A stretch of DNA of 64,000 nucleotides. It comes from Bacteroides sp. (lineage in GTDB: Bacteria > Bacteroidota > Bacteroidia > Bacteroidales > Muribaculaceae). Below, in pieces: positions 17,754 through 26,584 of the stretch. Below the pieces are notes generated by a model. It had not been told where the DNA came from. It saw nothing but the letters and a program-made list of their open reading frames with translations, and made no database searches. Both the position numbers and the translations under genes were made by a program. How positions within the stretch are numbered: position 1 is the first letter of the stretch; each line of letters begins with the position of its first letter. Location of the stretch: positions 1-64,000 of the forward strand of contig JAAVCK010000026.1 of the NCBI GenBank assembly GCA_014802325.1, read 5' to 3'.

Positions 17754-17779
17754 ACCGGTTAAAAACCGGTGCAAAATTA
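17754..17779 (-). promoter_or_regulatory. panB promoter and leader hairpin
   Basis: Leftward -7 element TAATTTTG (plus-strand CAAAATTA at 17772-17779), followed by a perfect ACCGGT-N5-ACCGGT hairpin (17754-17770) in the short leader. CAAA at 17803 could be the -33, although its spacing is slightly long. Confidence 0.5.
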
Positions 17780-17843
17780 CAAAATATCTCACATATGCAC
17801 TTCAAATAGTTGAAAAAACACGCTGTGAGTCAAAAAAACTGAC

Positions 17844-17851
17844 TATATTTG
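17844..17851 (+). promoter_or_regulatory. -7 element of the GH97 gene
   Basis: TATATTTG matches TAnnTTTG, 53 bases before the ATG. No clear -33 element is seen. Confidence 0.5.
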
Positions 17852-17904
17852 CGTGATAATCCGTAATTACTTAATCCCTTTAGGGAGATCAACCCTTACT
17901 TGCA

Positions 17905-20004
17905 ATGAGAAAATTACTTTTGACCTTGTCACTTCTGAGCGGAATAGCCGCCGGAGCATCGGTGGGAGTCACCTCACCATCAGGCGACATATCGCTGAAT
18001 TTTGATGTCGATAAGTCGGGCGTACCTCTTTACTCTATCGATTATAAGGGGCGGCAGCTCGTGGCTCCGAGCCGCATGGGACTGCTGGCCGACGAAACAG
18101 CCTTTACCGACGGCTTCTCGATAACCGGTGTAGATACGGTGACCGTTGACCGCTCATGGGAGCCGGTGTGGGGCGAATACAGCAGTGTCCGCGATCATTT
18201 CCGCGAACTTGCGGTGAATCTCCGTGGCGAAAACCCCGAGCGTGAGCTCACGGTGCGCTTCCGCGTGTTTGACGACGGAGTGGGTTTCCGCTACGAACTG
18301 CCTGTGCAGAAAGGCTCCAATTACCTCACCCTGCGCGACGAGCTTACCGAATATAATCTCACCTCCGACAATACAGTGTATTACATACCGGGCGATTATG
18401 ATACCGACGAATACATATGGTCAGAAACAGCCTTGACCGATATTCCGGCAGCACTCGAAAAATATCACAAGCACACGGAAGCCCAGCGTGCCGAAGGGAA
18501 AAACATCCAGACTCCGATGCTGATGAAGACCCCTGACAGTGTGTATGTAAATATCCACGAGGCTGCTTTGGTGGGTTATCCTGCCATGCTGCTTGACGTG
18601 GATACCGACAATCTGAAATTCAAGACTCACCTCGTGCCCGACCGTCTGGGAGTGAGTGCTTATCTTCAGATGCCTTTCAATACACCGTGGCGCACATTTA
18701 TAATCAGCGACGATGCTCGCGACATACTCGCTTCGCAGCTCATCATGAATCTCAACGAACCCACTGCCATAGAAGACACATCGTGGATCAAGCCTATGAA
18801 ATTCGTGGGTGTATGGTGGGAAATGTTTACGGGCAATGTCAAGACCTGGGCTTACTCTGACGATCCGCTGGCCAAACCGGGAGTGACCGACTACAGCAAG
18901 CTGCCTTCCAACGGCCGTCACCCGGCAAATACCGAGAATGTGAAGCGCTACATAGATTTCGCTGCCGAACACGGCATAGACGGAGTGCTTGTAGAGGGAT
19001 GGAATGAAGGCTGGGAAGACTGGGCGAGCTATCGGAAAAACCGACAGTTTCTCTTCGATAAGCCTTATCCTGATTTTGACCTCCCGCTCCTCCGCGACTA
19101 TGCCCGCGAGAAAGGTGTGAAACTTATCATGCACCACGAGACTGCCGCCAACGCGGCCGACTATGATTTTCAGCTTGACCGTGCGTTTAAGTTTATGAAA
19201 GATAACAACTACGATGCCGTGAAGACCGGATACGTAGGTGCGATTATTCCACGCTCCGAGCATCATACCTCACAGTGGATGGTGGATCACGTCAACCGTG
19301 TGGCTGAGCGCGCAGCCGAGTATCAGATAATGGTCGACAGCCACGAAGCTCCGCGTCCTACGGGCCTGTGTCGCACTTATCCCAACTGGCTTGCACAGGA
19401 GAGCGCGCGCGGAGGCGAATTTGAGTCGATGGGTGGTAATCCGCCTTCACATACATGCATACTTCCCTTTACCCGTCTGAAAGGCGGCCCGATGGATTAT
19501 ACTCCCGGCCTTTTTGAAACCCGCATGAGCTACTATGGCGAAGGAAAGGACTCGCAGGCCGGCACTACGCTTGCCCGTCAGCTGGCGCTATATCTTACGA
19601 TGCCATCGCCTATCCAGATGGCCTGTGACCTGCCCGAAAATTACGAGCGTTTCGCCGACGCATTTCAGTTTATAAAAGATGTACCGGTGGACTGGTCAGA
19701 CTCTCACTATCTTGAAGCCGAGCCCAACAGATATATCACCGTGGCTCGCCGCGACAAAAATTCCGATGACTGGTATGTAGGAGCCATCACCGGCGATGAC
19801 GGACGCACTGCTACCATCGACTTCTCATTCCTCCCTGCCGGAGCTACGTATGAGGCCACAATCTATGAGGATGCACCCGGCGCTCACTGGAAAGACAATC
19901 CTCAGGCTTACCGCATACGCAAGGTCACTGTCACCCCTGCCACAGTTCTTGCTCAGCCTCTTGCTCCCGGAGGAGGCGCTGCCATGCGTATCGTCAAGAA
20001 GTGA
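17905..20004 (+). CDS. Glycoside hydrolase family 97, inverting type (SusB-like alpha-glucosidase)
   Basis: 699 residues with a signal peptide (1-17), so periplasmic. N-terminal beta-sandwich (about 20-270), (beta/alpha)8 barrel (about 285-570), C-terminal sandwich. Three glutamates, E412 (MHHETA), E481 (DSHEAPRPTG) and E505 (ARGGEFE), have spacings of 69 and 24, the same as E439, E508 and E532 of SusB as I recall them, which marks the inverting subgroup; retaining GH97 enzymes use an Asp instead. The likely substrate is alpha-glucan oligosaccharide. It is not next to a SusC/SusD pair; a LuxR-type regulator follows after 191 bases. Confidence 0.93.
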   Translation: MRKLLLTLSLLSGIAAGASVGVTSPSGDISLNFDVDKSGVPLYSIDYKGRQLVAPSRMGLLADETAFTDGFSITGVDTVTVDRSWEPVWGEYSSVRDHFRELAVNLRGENPERELTVRFRVFDDGVGFRYELPVQKGSNYLTLRDELTEYNLTSDNTVYYIPGDYDTDEYIWSETALTDIPAALEKYHKHTEAQRAEGKNIQTPMLMKTPDSVYVNIHEAALVGYPAMLLDVDTDNLKFKTHLVPDRLGVSAYLQMPFNTPWRTFIISDDARDILASQLIMNLNEPTAIEDTSWIKPMKFVGVWWEMFTGNVKTWAYSDDPLAKPGVTDYSKLPSNGRHPANTENVKRYIDFAAEHGIDGVLVEGWNEGWEDWASYRKNRQFLFDKPYPDFDLPLLRDYAREKGVKLIMHHETAANAADYDFQLDRAFKFMKDNNYDAVKTGYVGAIIPRSEHHTSQWMVDHVNRVAERAAEYQIMVDSHEAPRPTGLCRTYPNWLAQESARGGEFESMGGNPPSHTCILPFTRLKGGPMDYTPGLFETRMSYYGEGKDSQAGTTLARQLALYLTMPSPIQMACDLPENYERFADAFQFIKDVPVDWSDSHYLEAEPNRYITVARRDKNSDDWYVGAITGDDGRTATIDFSFLPAGATYEATIYEDAPGAHWKDNPQAYRIRKVTVTPATVLAQPLAPGGGAAMRIVKK

Positions 20005-20053
20005 AAATAAGTATGTGAGGGAGTTTTCCCTACATTCCAATAATTGAAAGTAT

Positions 20054-20110
20054 TCTGCAAGTTGTCTGACTGCCCTGTGGCGATAGTGAGGCGACTTGCA
20101 GATTATTTTT
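20054..20110 (+). terminator. Terminator after the GH97 gene
   Basis: TCTGCAAGT (20054-20062) pairs with ACTTGCAGA (20094-20102), followed by TTATTTTTG. Confidence 0.65.
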
Positions 20111-20195
20111 GTCATAAATCTTGGAGCATAATGTAACTTTCGGATGATTGCGACGTCTAATGAGAGTGAACAGATAGAGTTGACACAGCAAGACC

Positions 20196-20954
20196 ATGGA
20201 CGAAAAAGTATCGGATTTCTTTATACCCGACAATCGGATCACACTCGATGAAGAACTTGACTATTCGAGGGTGGACGACTTTATTAGCGCAGCCGATGCG
20301 TTTTCACGCGCCACTTATCAGAGCGTATATATAATCGACTACTACAAGCAAAAATTTTCCTACGTATCGCCTAATCAGATATTGCTGAGTGATCTTACAC
20401 CCGACAGGATGAAAGAAATTGGTTACAAGTTTTATCTCGATTATGTGCCCGACGATGAGAGAGCCATGCTACTGGAAATTAACCGTGCCGGATTTTCGTT
20501 TTATGGTAATATACCCATAGAGGAGAGAAAAAAGTGGTATATATGCTATGATTTTCATGTGAAAAATGGTGAGAAATGGCAGCTCGTTACACATAAACTT
20601 GCTCCGATGGCTCTTACGTCTGACGGTCAGGTATGGTTGGCTCTGTGTGTGGTGTCGGTATCAAGCCACTCTTCGGCCGGACATGTGGAGATGCATCGCG
20701 TCGGCTCGCCCGAGTATTATGAATATAATATCGACACGCGGCGGTGGAAAAAATGTATCATGCCCACCCTGAGTCCGGCTGAGAAAGATGTGCTCACTCT
20801 CTCGATGCAGGGATATACTATGGCCGAGATAGCCGATAAGATTTGTCTGTCGGCCGATTCGGTCAAGAAATATCGTCAGCGTATATTCGAGAAGCTTGAT
20901 GTAAAGAATATTGCCGAAGCTATAATGTGTGCGTCAAACAATAAACTTATCTGA
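20196..20954 (+). CDS. LuxR-type transcriptional regulator
   Basis: 252 residues. The C-terminal 60 residues form a LuxR/GerE helix-turn-helix: LSPAEKDVLTLSMQGYTMAEIADKI then LSADSVKKYRQRIFEKL. The N-terminal part (about 40-180) has a PAS-like pattern of the kind found in Bacteroidales LuxR regulators (YVSPNQILL, FYLDYVPDDERAML). It has no receiver domain, so it may sense a ligand. The outer-membrane barrel gene follows 84 bases later in the same direction and is the likely target. A TAACTTTC element near 20131 may be its -7. Confidence 0.85.
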   Translation: MDEKVSDFFIPDNRITLDEELDYSRVDDFISAADAFSRATYQSVYIIDYYKQKFSYVSPNQILLSDLTPDRMKEIGYKFYLDYVPDDERAMLLEINRAGFSFYGNIPIEERKKWYICYDFHVKNGEKWQLVTHKLAPMALTSDGQVWLALCVVSVSSHSSAGHVEMHRVGSPEYYEYNIDTRRWKKCIMPTLSPAEKDVLTLSMQGYTMAEIADKICLSADSVKKYRQRIFEKLDVKNIAEAIMCASNNKLI

Positions 20955-20981
20955 CATAGTCATTGCCCCCGGCTAATTGTC

Positions 20982-20989
20982 TACTTTTG
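20982..20989 (+). promoter_or_regulatory. -7 element of the barrel gene
   Basis: TACTTTTG matches TAnnTTTG, 49 bases before the ATG at 21039; TTG at 20963-20965 is a possible but close -33. Confidence 0.5.
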
Positions 20990-21038
20990 GGTATTGCGTG
21001 AGGGCACCGAGCTGAGTAATTTTGCCAAAAACTTACGT

Positions 21039-23135
21039 ATGAGAAAAGAATTTTTGATATTGTGGGTATGGCTCATTTTTCTGATAATGTTTGCTGTCCC
21101 GGTGGCTTCAGCTCAGACAGAAGAACCCGATTCGCTGACAGATATGACACTTCAGGAAGTGGTGATAAAAGCTCCGAGAGTTATACGCAAGGCTGATATG
21201 GATCTTTACTATCCCTCTAAGAGCGCCACTGACAATTCGGCCAACGGCATGCAGCTTCTCGGTAATCTGATGATACCGTCGCTCACGGTTGACGATGCCT
21301 TAGGCTCGATTAAAGCGTCGGGGCAGTCGGTACAGGTGAGAATCAACGGGCGGGAGGCTACGATTGATCAGGTGCGTGCCCTCCTTCCGGAGACTATCAA
21401 GCGCGTGGAGTGGATAGATAATCCAGGTTTGCGCTACGGCGGGGCCAACTATGTGGTCAACTTCATCGTGTCCAACCCGACCCTCGGAGGTTCGCTAATG
21501 GCAAGTGGCCACCCGGCTCTTAATACGGCCTGGGGGCGTTATGTGGCCGATGTGAAGTTCAATTCCGGCCGGTCGCAGTGGGAGGCGGGCGCTCACTATA
21601 AAATGACCAACCGATTGAAGTCGCACAGGGATTATGAGGAGACATTCACTTACCCCGACGGGTCTTCACTGACCCGCGAAGAGAGCTCGCGTGGCGGTGT
21701 GATGGACAATTCGATGATCAGTGCCTGGGCTTCGTATAATTATCTCAAGCCTGATACCACGGTGCTGGTGGTGGACTTCGGATTGTTTCATAAACTCAAT
21801 GACCGTTTCCTATATGACGGCGTGCTCTCGCTAAGCGACGGATCTGACGATATATTACTTACTGACTCGCACGGCGATAAGGGTACAACGCCGAGTCTGT
21901 CTGTATATCTTGAGCAGCATTTCAGTCGCCGGCAGACATTGATAATGAATTTCAGCAGCTCGTTTTATTTCGGCAATACATATTCCGACTATCTTGAGCG
22001 GCTGCCCGGAGCGGGTGCATATATCAATGATATCCATACCGATATACATGACCGCAATCAGGCTTACGCCATCGAAGCCGATTACATAAAAAACTGGCAA
22101 AACGGACGCTTAACAGCCGGGGCTACTTATACGGCCAACCGAAACAGGTCAGCATATGCTTCGCTCGACGGGGCAGTATTTCATCAGCGGCAAAATAAAG
22201 TTTACATGTTTGCCGAGTACTTCCATCGCTTCGGTAAATGGACAGCCACTGCCGGAATGGGGGTGCAGTATAATGACTTCGTATTCGCAGAGTCGGGGAG
22301 AGGTACACATACGTGGAGTCCGCGACCTCAGGCCACCATTACTTATTCGCCTGATCAGAACCATAACATCCGACTTAACTTCACCTCGTGGCAATCCACA
22401 CCCACTCTTGCCGAGACTAATGTCATACCGCAGCAGCTCGACGGATTTCAATGGCGGGTGGGCAATCAGAATCTTAAGACGGCCAACTCCTATATGATGA
22501 CTTTGCGTTACGGATTTAATCTGCCGCGTGTGAGCGGCACGTTCGGTGTGCGCGCCTTCTCGTCGCCCAACGCCATCACACCGCTCCTGCGCTGGGAGGG
22601 AGACCGACTTCTCACAACCTACGAAAATAGCCATGGTCTGCGTAATCTCTCATTCTTCCTTGCTCCTCAGATAGAAATCGTGCCAGAATGGTTCACGGTA
22701 AGCGGATATCTGCAGTACAGGCTTGAGCGCATGAGTGGTACGGACTATCTGTTTCACCACAACGCGTGGAGCGGAAGTCTGGCTGCTCAGGTGACCCACT
22801 GGGGGTTCGTGCTCAGCGGTCGGTATATGAGCGCTGATCATGACCTGTGGGGTGAGAAAATTTCGTGGGGTGAGAGTGTCAACATGATTGATCTGAGCTA
22901 CAACTGGCGCTCGTGGCAATTCATGGCCGGTATACTTATGCCATTCGGCAAGTATGATCAGGGTTCGCGTTCGCTCAGCAAATGGAATCGAAATGAGCAG
23001 CATATGCGACTCGATATGCGGATGCCATATATTCAGATAAGCTACAATTTCCAGTGGGGACGTCAGAGACGAGGTGCCGAAAAACTCGTCAATACCGATG
23101 CCAGCGCTGACCGTTCTACCGCCGGAGGTAGGTGA
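21039..23135 (+). CDS. TonB-receptor-like outer-membrane beta-barrel protein
   Basis: 698 residues from the ATG at 21039, which starts a signal peptide (MRKEFLILWVW... to ASAQ); an upstream TTG is not preferred. A short TonB-box-like LQEVVIKAP is followed by a plug-like domain (about 50-155, with QVRINGREATIDQVRALLP and IEW/VEWIDNPGLRYGG) and a long beta-barrel with alternating aromatic strands. This matches the outer-membrane beta-barrel family (PF14905 type) without an N-terminal carboxypeptidase-like domain and without a SusD partner. Likely a small-molecule, metal or peptide import channel, or a surface assembly protein. Probably controlled by the upstream LuxR-type regulator. Confidence 0.82.
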   Translation: MRKEFLILWVWLIFLIMFAVPVASAQTEEPDSLTDMTLQEVVIKAPRVIRKADMDLYYPSKSATDNSANGMQLLGNLMIPSLTVDDALGSIKASGQSVQVRINGREATIDQVRALLPETIKRVEWIDNPGLRYGGANYVVNFIVSNPTLGGSLMASGHPALNTAWGRYVADVKFNSGRSQWEAGAHYKMTNRLKSHRDYEETFTYPDGSSLTREESSRGGVMDNSMISAWASYNYLKPDTTVLVVDFGLFHKLNDRFLYDGVLSLSDGSDDILLTDSHGDKGTTPSLSVYLEQHFSRRQTLIMNFSSSFYFGNTYSDYLERLPGAGAYINDIHTDIHDRNQAYAIEADYIKNWQNGRLTAGATYTANRNRSAYASLDGAVFHQRQNKVYMFAEYFHRFGKWTATAGMGVQYNDFVFAESGRGTHTWSPRPQATITYSPDQNHNIRLNFTSWQSTPTLAETNVIPQQLDGFQWRVGNQNLKTANSYMMTLRYGFNLPRVSGTFGVRAFSSPNAITPLLRWEGDRLLTTYENSHGLRNLSFFLAPQIEIVPEWFTVSGYLQYRLERMSGTDYLFHHNAWSGSLAAQVTHWGFVLSGRYMSADHDLWGEKISWGESVNMIDLSYNWRSWQFMAGILMPFGKYDQGSRSLSKWNRNEQHMRLDMRMPYIQISYNFQWGRQRRGAEKLVNTDASADRSTAGGR

Positions 23136-23260
23136 GATGGTCTGATCTGAGTCAGCATTCCATTTCCATTTTTTTGACAGCAGAATCATACTGTAAGTCA
23201 CGTCGTCGGCAGTGATGCCGGCGGCGTGGCGTTTTAGTATGATATTTCACAAAAAAGTCG

Positions 23261-23268
23261 TAACTTTG
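23261..23268 (+). promoter_or_regulatory. -7 element of the second MATE gene
   Basis: TAACTTTG, about 106 bases before the ATG at 23375, leaves a leader of roughly 100 bases. The leader contains CGGG/CCCG and two copies of CCGGACT and could fold, but I recognise no riboswitch. Confidence 0.5.
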
Positions 23269-23374
23269 TAGCGCTCATCGGAGGGTCGATAGTCGCAACT
23301 AATCAGGCCGGATAAGATGTCGGGTGCGCCCGGACTCTTTTCCGGACTTTATTTTTTTATATATTCAGAGTTAT

Positions 23375-24703
23375 ATGAAACAAGAGTCATTAGGTCTTGA
23401 TTACGGCAATGGCAGGGTGAGCCGCCTGTATTTCAAAATATTTTTCCCCACGCTGCTGGGCATGATATTCAATGCCCTGCTTACGATAATAGATGGTGTA
23501 TTTGTGGGTCAGCGCGTTGGCCCCGACGGCATAGCTGCTGTAAATATCATAGCTCCGCTCTTTATGGTCACCACCGGAATAGGTCTGATGTTTGGTATCG
23601 GTTCGTCAGTATCGGCCGGAATAGCATTGTCGGGTAAGAACTTCGCGCGCACTAATTCGATAGTCACATCTGGATTCTTATTTTCTACATCGCTTATTGC
23701 CGTGCTTGTGGTGGCGGGCTACGCATTTACCACTCCGCTTGTGGTGGCTCTCGGAAGTTCGGCCCAACTTGATTATCACACCACCGGCTATCTGCTGTAT
23801 CTGTTGCCCGGACTGATACCGCTCATGTGGCAGAGCATAGGCATGATGGTGATTCGTCTCGACGGTTCGCCTAAATATGCCATGATGTGTAATGTGATAC
23901 CGGCAGTAATCAACATTGTGCTCGACTGGTGGCTGGTATTTCCCATGGACATGGGAGTGCGCGGTGCCGCACTTGCCACGTCGCTTTCGTGCTGTGTGGG
24001 CGGCATAATGGGAGTGGTTTATTTCAGATACTCGTATATCATCAGATTCACCCGCCACATCCGCCGCTTCGGCAGTGAAGTGGCCGCACAGGCTCGCATA
24101 GGCTCGTCGGCTTTCGTCACTGAAGTAGCCATGTCGGTCATGATGTATACTGGCAACTATGTGTTTATGCGCTCATTCGGCGAGAGCGGAGTGGCCGCTT
24201 ATTCGATAGCCTGCTATCTGTTTCCGCTGATATTCATGATCAACAATGCCGTGGCGCAGTCGGCTCAACCGATTATAAGCTACAACTTTGGCAGAGGCAG
24301 CGACTCACGCGTAAGTGAAGCGCTAAAGGTGAGCATATTTACCGCCATAGTGTGCGGCTTGATAGCGTGGGCGGTTATTTCACAGGGCGCTCGCTTTATA
24401 GTTGCGATGTTTATCTCGCCTGAATGTGAGGCGGGGATGATAGCAGTGGCCGGACTACCTGTATTTGCGCTTGCTGCGATATTTTTCGGCCTCAATATCA
24501 CATTTATCGGTTACTATCAGAGCACCGGAAAAGCAGTGCAAGCACTGGTGTACACGCTGCTGCGCGGAGTGATATTCCTCGTACCCCTCTTCCTCATCCT
24601 CAGCCGCATATATCCCTCGTGGGGAATGTGGTGCGCCATCCCGGCTTCCGAATTCCTCACATTCCTGCTTATCCTGTCGTTGTATTTCTTGCGTAAGAAA
24701 TAA
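23375..24703 (+). CDS. MATE-family efflux transporter
   Basis: 442 residues from the ATG at 23375 (MKQESLGLDYGNGRVSRLYFKIFFPTLLG); an upstream GTG adds residues with no support. Twelve predicted helices; IDGVFVGQRVGPDGIAAVN is the conserved helix 1-2 motif, and AQSAQPIISYNFGRG belongs to the second half. It belongs to the MepA/NorM-like branch, distinct from the MATE gene at 15548. Substrate unknown. Confidence 0.9.
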   Translation: MKQESLGLDYGNGRVSRLYFKIFFPTLLGMIFNALLTIIDGVFVGQRVGPDGIAAVNIIAPLFMVTTGIGLMFGIGSSVSAGIALSGKNFARTNSIVTSGFLFSTSLIAVLVVAGYAFTTPLVVALGSSAQLDYHTTGYLLYLLPGLIPLMWQSIGMMVIRLDGSPKYAMMCNVIPAVINIVLDWWLVFPMDMGVRGAALATSLSCCVGGIMGVVYFRYSYIIRFTRHIRRFGSEVAAQARIGSSAFVTEVAMSVMMYTGNYVFMRSFGESGVAAYSIACYLFPLIFMINNAVAQSAQPIISYNFGRGSDSRVSEALKVSIFTAIVCGLIAWAVISQGARFIVAMFISPECEAGMIAVAGLPVFALAAIFFGLNITFIGYYQSTGKAVQALVYTLLRGVIFLVPLFLILSRIYPSWGMWCAIPASEFLTFLLILSLYFLRKK

Positions 24704-24850
24704 CTGTTTCTACTCGTAAGAAAGTAGTATATATTCATATCCATTCGTCTGAATTGGTTCCGGCATTAACAATCCTTAAGGAAACTTTTCGGGAAGGGTG
24801 GGGGTTATAATAATGTCAACACAAATTATTAACACACCCACTGTTCAACT

Positions 24851-26560
24851 ATGGAAATTCTCGACTGGATTGTGCAGACGTTGCGCGACAACCCTGCCAT
24901 AGCGATCTTCCTCACGCTCGGAATCGGATTCTGGATTGGCCGATTCAAGTACAAATCTTTTTCTCTCGGCACGGTTACGTCTGTTCTCCTGGTCGGGGTG
25001 CTGATGGGACAGCTTGATATACCTGTCCCCGGTCCGTTAAAGCAGGTTTTCTTCCTGCTGTTTCTCTTTGCGATAGGCTATAGCGTTGGCCCGCAGTTTT
25101 TTGCGTCGCTTCGTGGCTCAGGCCTTAAGCAAGTGTTGTTTGCGGTAGTCATGTGTGCGATAGTGCTCGTCACTACTATCGTGGTAGCCAAGCTGTTTCA
25201 TTATAATGCCGGCGAAGCTGCCGGACTGTTTGCCGGCGCGCAGACTGTGTCGGCTGTGATAGGAGTGGCCGACGATACGATTCAGACTCTCGGTGTTTCG
25301 GACGCTGAGAAGACCGAGTGGACCAATCTGGTCCCGGTGGCTTACGCGGTGACTTATATATTCGGTACAATCGGTTCGGCGTGGATACTTGGTTCGCTCG
25401 GCCCGATGATGCTCGGCGGTCTTAAGAAAGTGCGCCAGCAGACCGAAGATCTTGAGCGAAGCATGAATCAGGATCCCGCAGCATCGGATCCCGCTATGGT
25501 CAATGCTTACGCCCCGGTAGTATATCGTGCTTATAAGACTGAAAACGAATATTTTGCTCCTGGTCACACGGTGGCGGAAATAGAGGAGTATATGCAATCA
25601 CAAGGCCGACGCCTGTTTGTGGAGCGAGTTCGTTCGGGCAATGATATAGTGTCGCTGCCGGCTGCCGACTACGTGGTGAAGCAAGGCGACGACGTGGTGC
25701 TCTCCGGCCGACGCGAATTTATCATAGAAGATGAGTCATGGATCGGACCGGAAGTGTCTGATGCCGCACTTCTTTCATTTGCCGTCGAGCAGATTCCTGT
25801 GATGGTTCACTCGAAGCATGTGGTAGGTACTACGGTAGATGATTTCCGTCGCTCGCCCGGCACACACGGAGTGATGATCAGCTCTATAAAGCGTGGAGGC
25901 GTGGAGATACCCGTGCTTGCTCAGACACGTCTCGAACGCGGCGATATGCTCACACTCAACGGCCCTGCAGCCTCTGTCAACGCTGCAGCCGCTTATATAG
26001 GGTATGCAGATAAACCCACCACCGCCTCCGACATGGTATTTATCGGTCTCGGTATAGCCGTAGGTGCACTCATCGGCGCCATTACACTCCATTTAGGCGG
26101 CATACCTGTCAGCCTCTCTACGAGTGGCGGTGCGCTCATAGCAGGTCTTGTGCTCGGCTGGCTCCGATCCAAGCATCCCACCTTCGGCCGTATACCCGAA
26201 CCAGCTGTGTGGATATTCAATAACGTAGGTCTTAATATGTTTATCGCCGTGGTAGGTATTTCGGCAGGACCGACGTTCGTGGCAGGTCTTGCTCAGGTAG
26301 GATGGCAGCTTCTGCTTGCCGGTGCCATAGCCACCACCGTACCTCTGCTTATTGGTATATGGCTCGGCGATAAGGTATTCAAGTTTCACCCTGCCATCAA
26401 TCTCGGCTGCGTGGCCGGAAGCCGCGTCACCACCGCCGCCCTCGGTGCAATTCAGGATTCACTTCAGTCTACCGTACCGGCTATGGGTTACACCATAACC
26501 TACGCTATCGGCAATACGTTGCTTATCCTGTGCGGACTCGTGATGGTATTCGTAATGTAA
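24851..26560 (+). CDS. aspT: Aspartate:alanine antiporter family transporter
   Basis: 569 residues: two membrane halves (about 15-185 and 390-569) joined by a cytoplasmic part with two TrkA-C-like domains (about 215-375). Conserved motifs FAIGYSVGPQFF, AGAQTVSAVIGVADDTI and, in the second half, NVGLNMFIAVVGISAGP and GSRVTTAALGAIQD define the AspT/YidE family (TC 2.A.81). It exchanges external aspartate for internal alanine. The aspartate 4-decarboxylase gene follows after 24 bases, which fixes the substrate assignment well. Confidence 0.93.
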   Translation: MEILDWIVQTLRDNPAIAIFLTLGIGFWIGRFKYKSFSLGTVTSVLLVGVLMGQLDIPVPGPLKQVFFLLFLFAIGYSVGPQFFASLRGSGLKQVLFAVVMCAIVLVTTIVVAKLFHYNAGEAAGLFAGAQTVSAVIGVADDTIQTLGVSDAEKTEWTNLVPVAYAVTYIFGTIGSAWILGSLGPMMLGGLKKVRQQTEDLERSMNQDPAASDPAMVNAYAPVVYRAYKTENEYFAPGHTVAEIEEYMQSQGRRLFVERVRSGNDIVSLPAADYVVKQGDDVVLSGRREFIIEDESWIGPEVSDAALLSFAVEQIPVMVHSKHVVGTTVDDFRRSPGTHGVMISSIKRGGVEIPVLAQTRLERGDMLTLNGPAASVNAAAAYIGYADKPTTASDMVFIGLGIAVGALIGAITLHLGGIPVSLSTSGGALIAGLVLGWLRSKHPTFGRIPEPAVWIFNNVGLNMFIAVVGISAGPTFVAGLAQVGWQLLLAGAIATTVPLLIGIWLGDKVFKFHPAINLGCVAGSRVTTAALGAIQDSLQSTVPAMGYTITYAIGNTLLILCGLVMVFVM

Positions 26561-26584
26561 ACAACTTCAAAAAACTCCCCCGAT

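Noticed and set aside
23269-23374. Possible riboswitch in the leader of the second MATE gene
   Set aside because: About 100 bases with some self-complementarity, but none of the known riboswitch cores could be matched.
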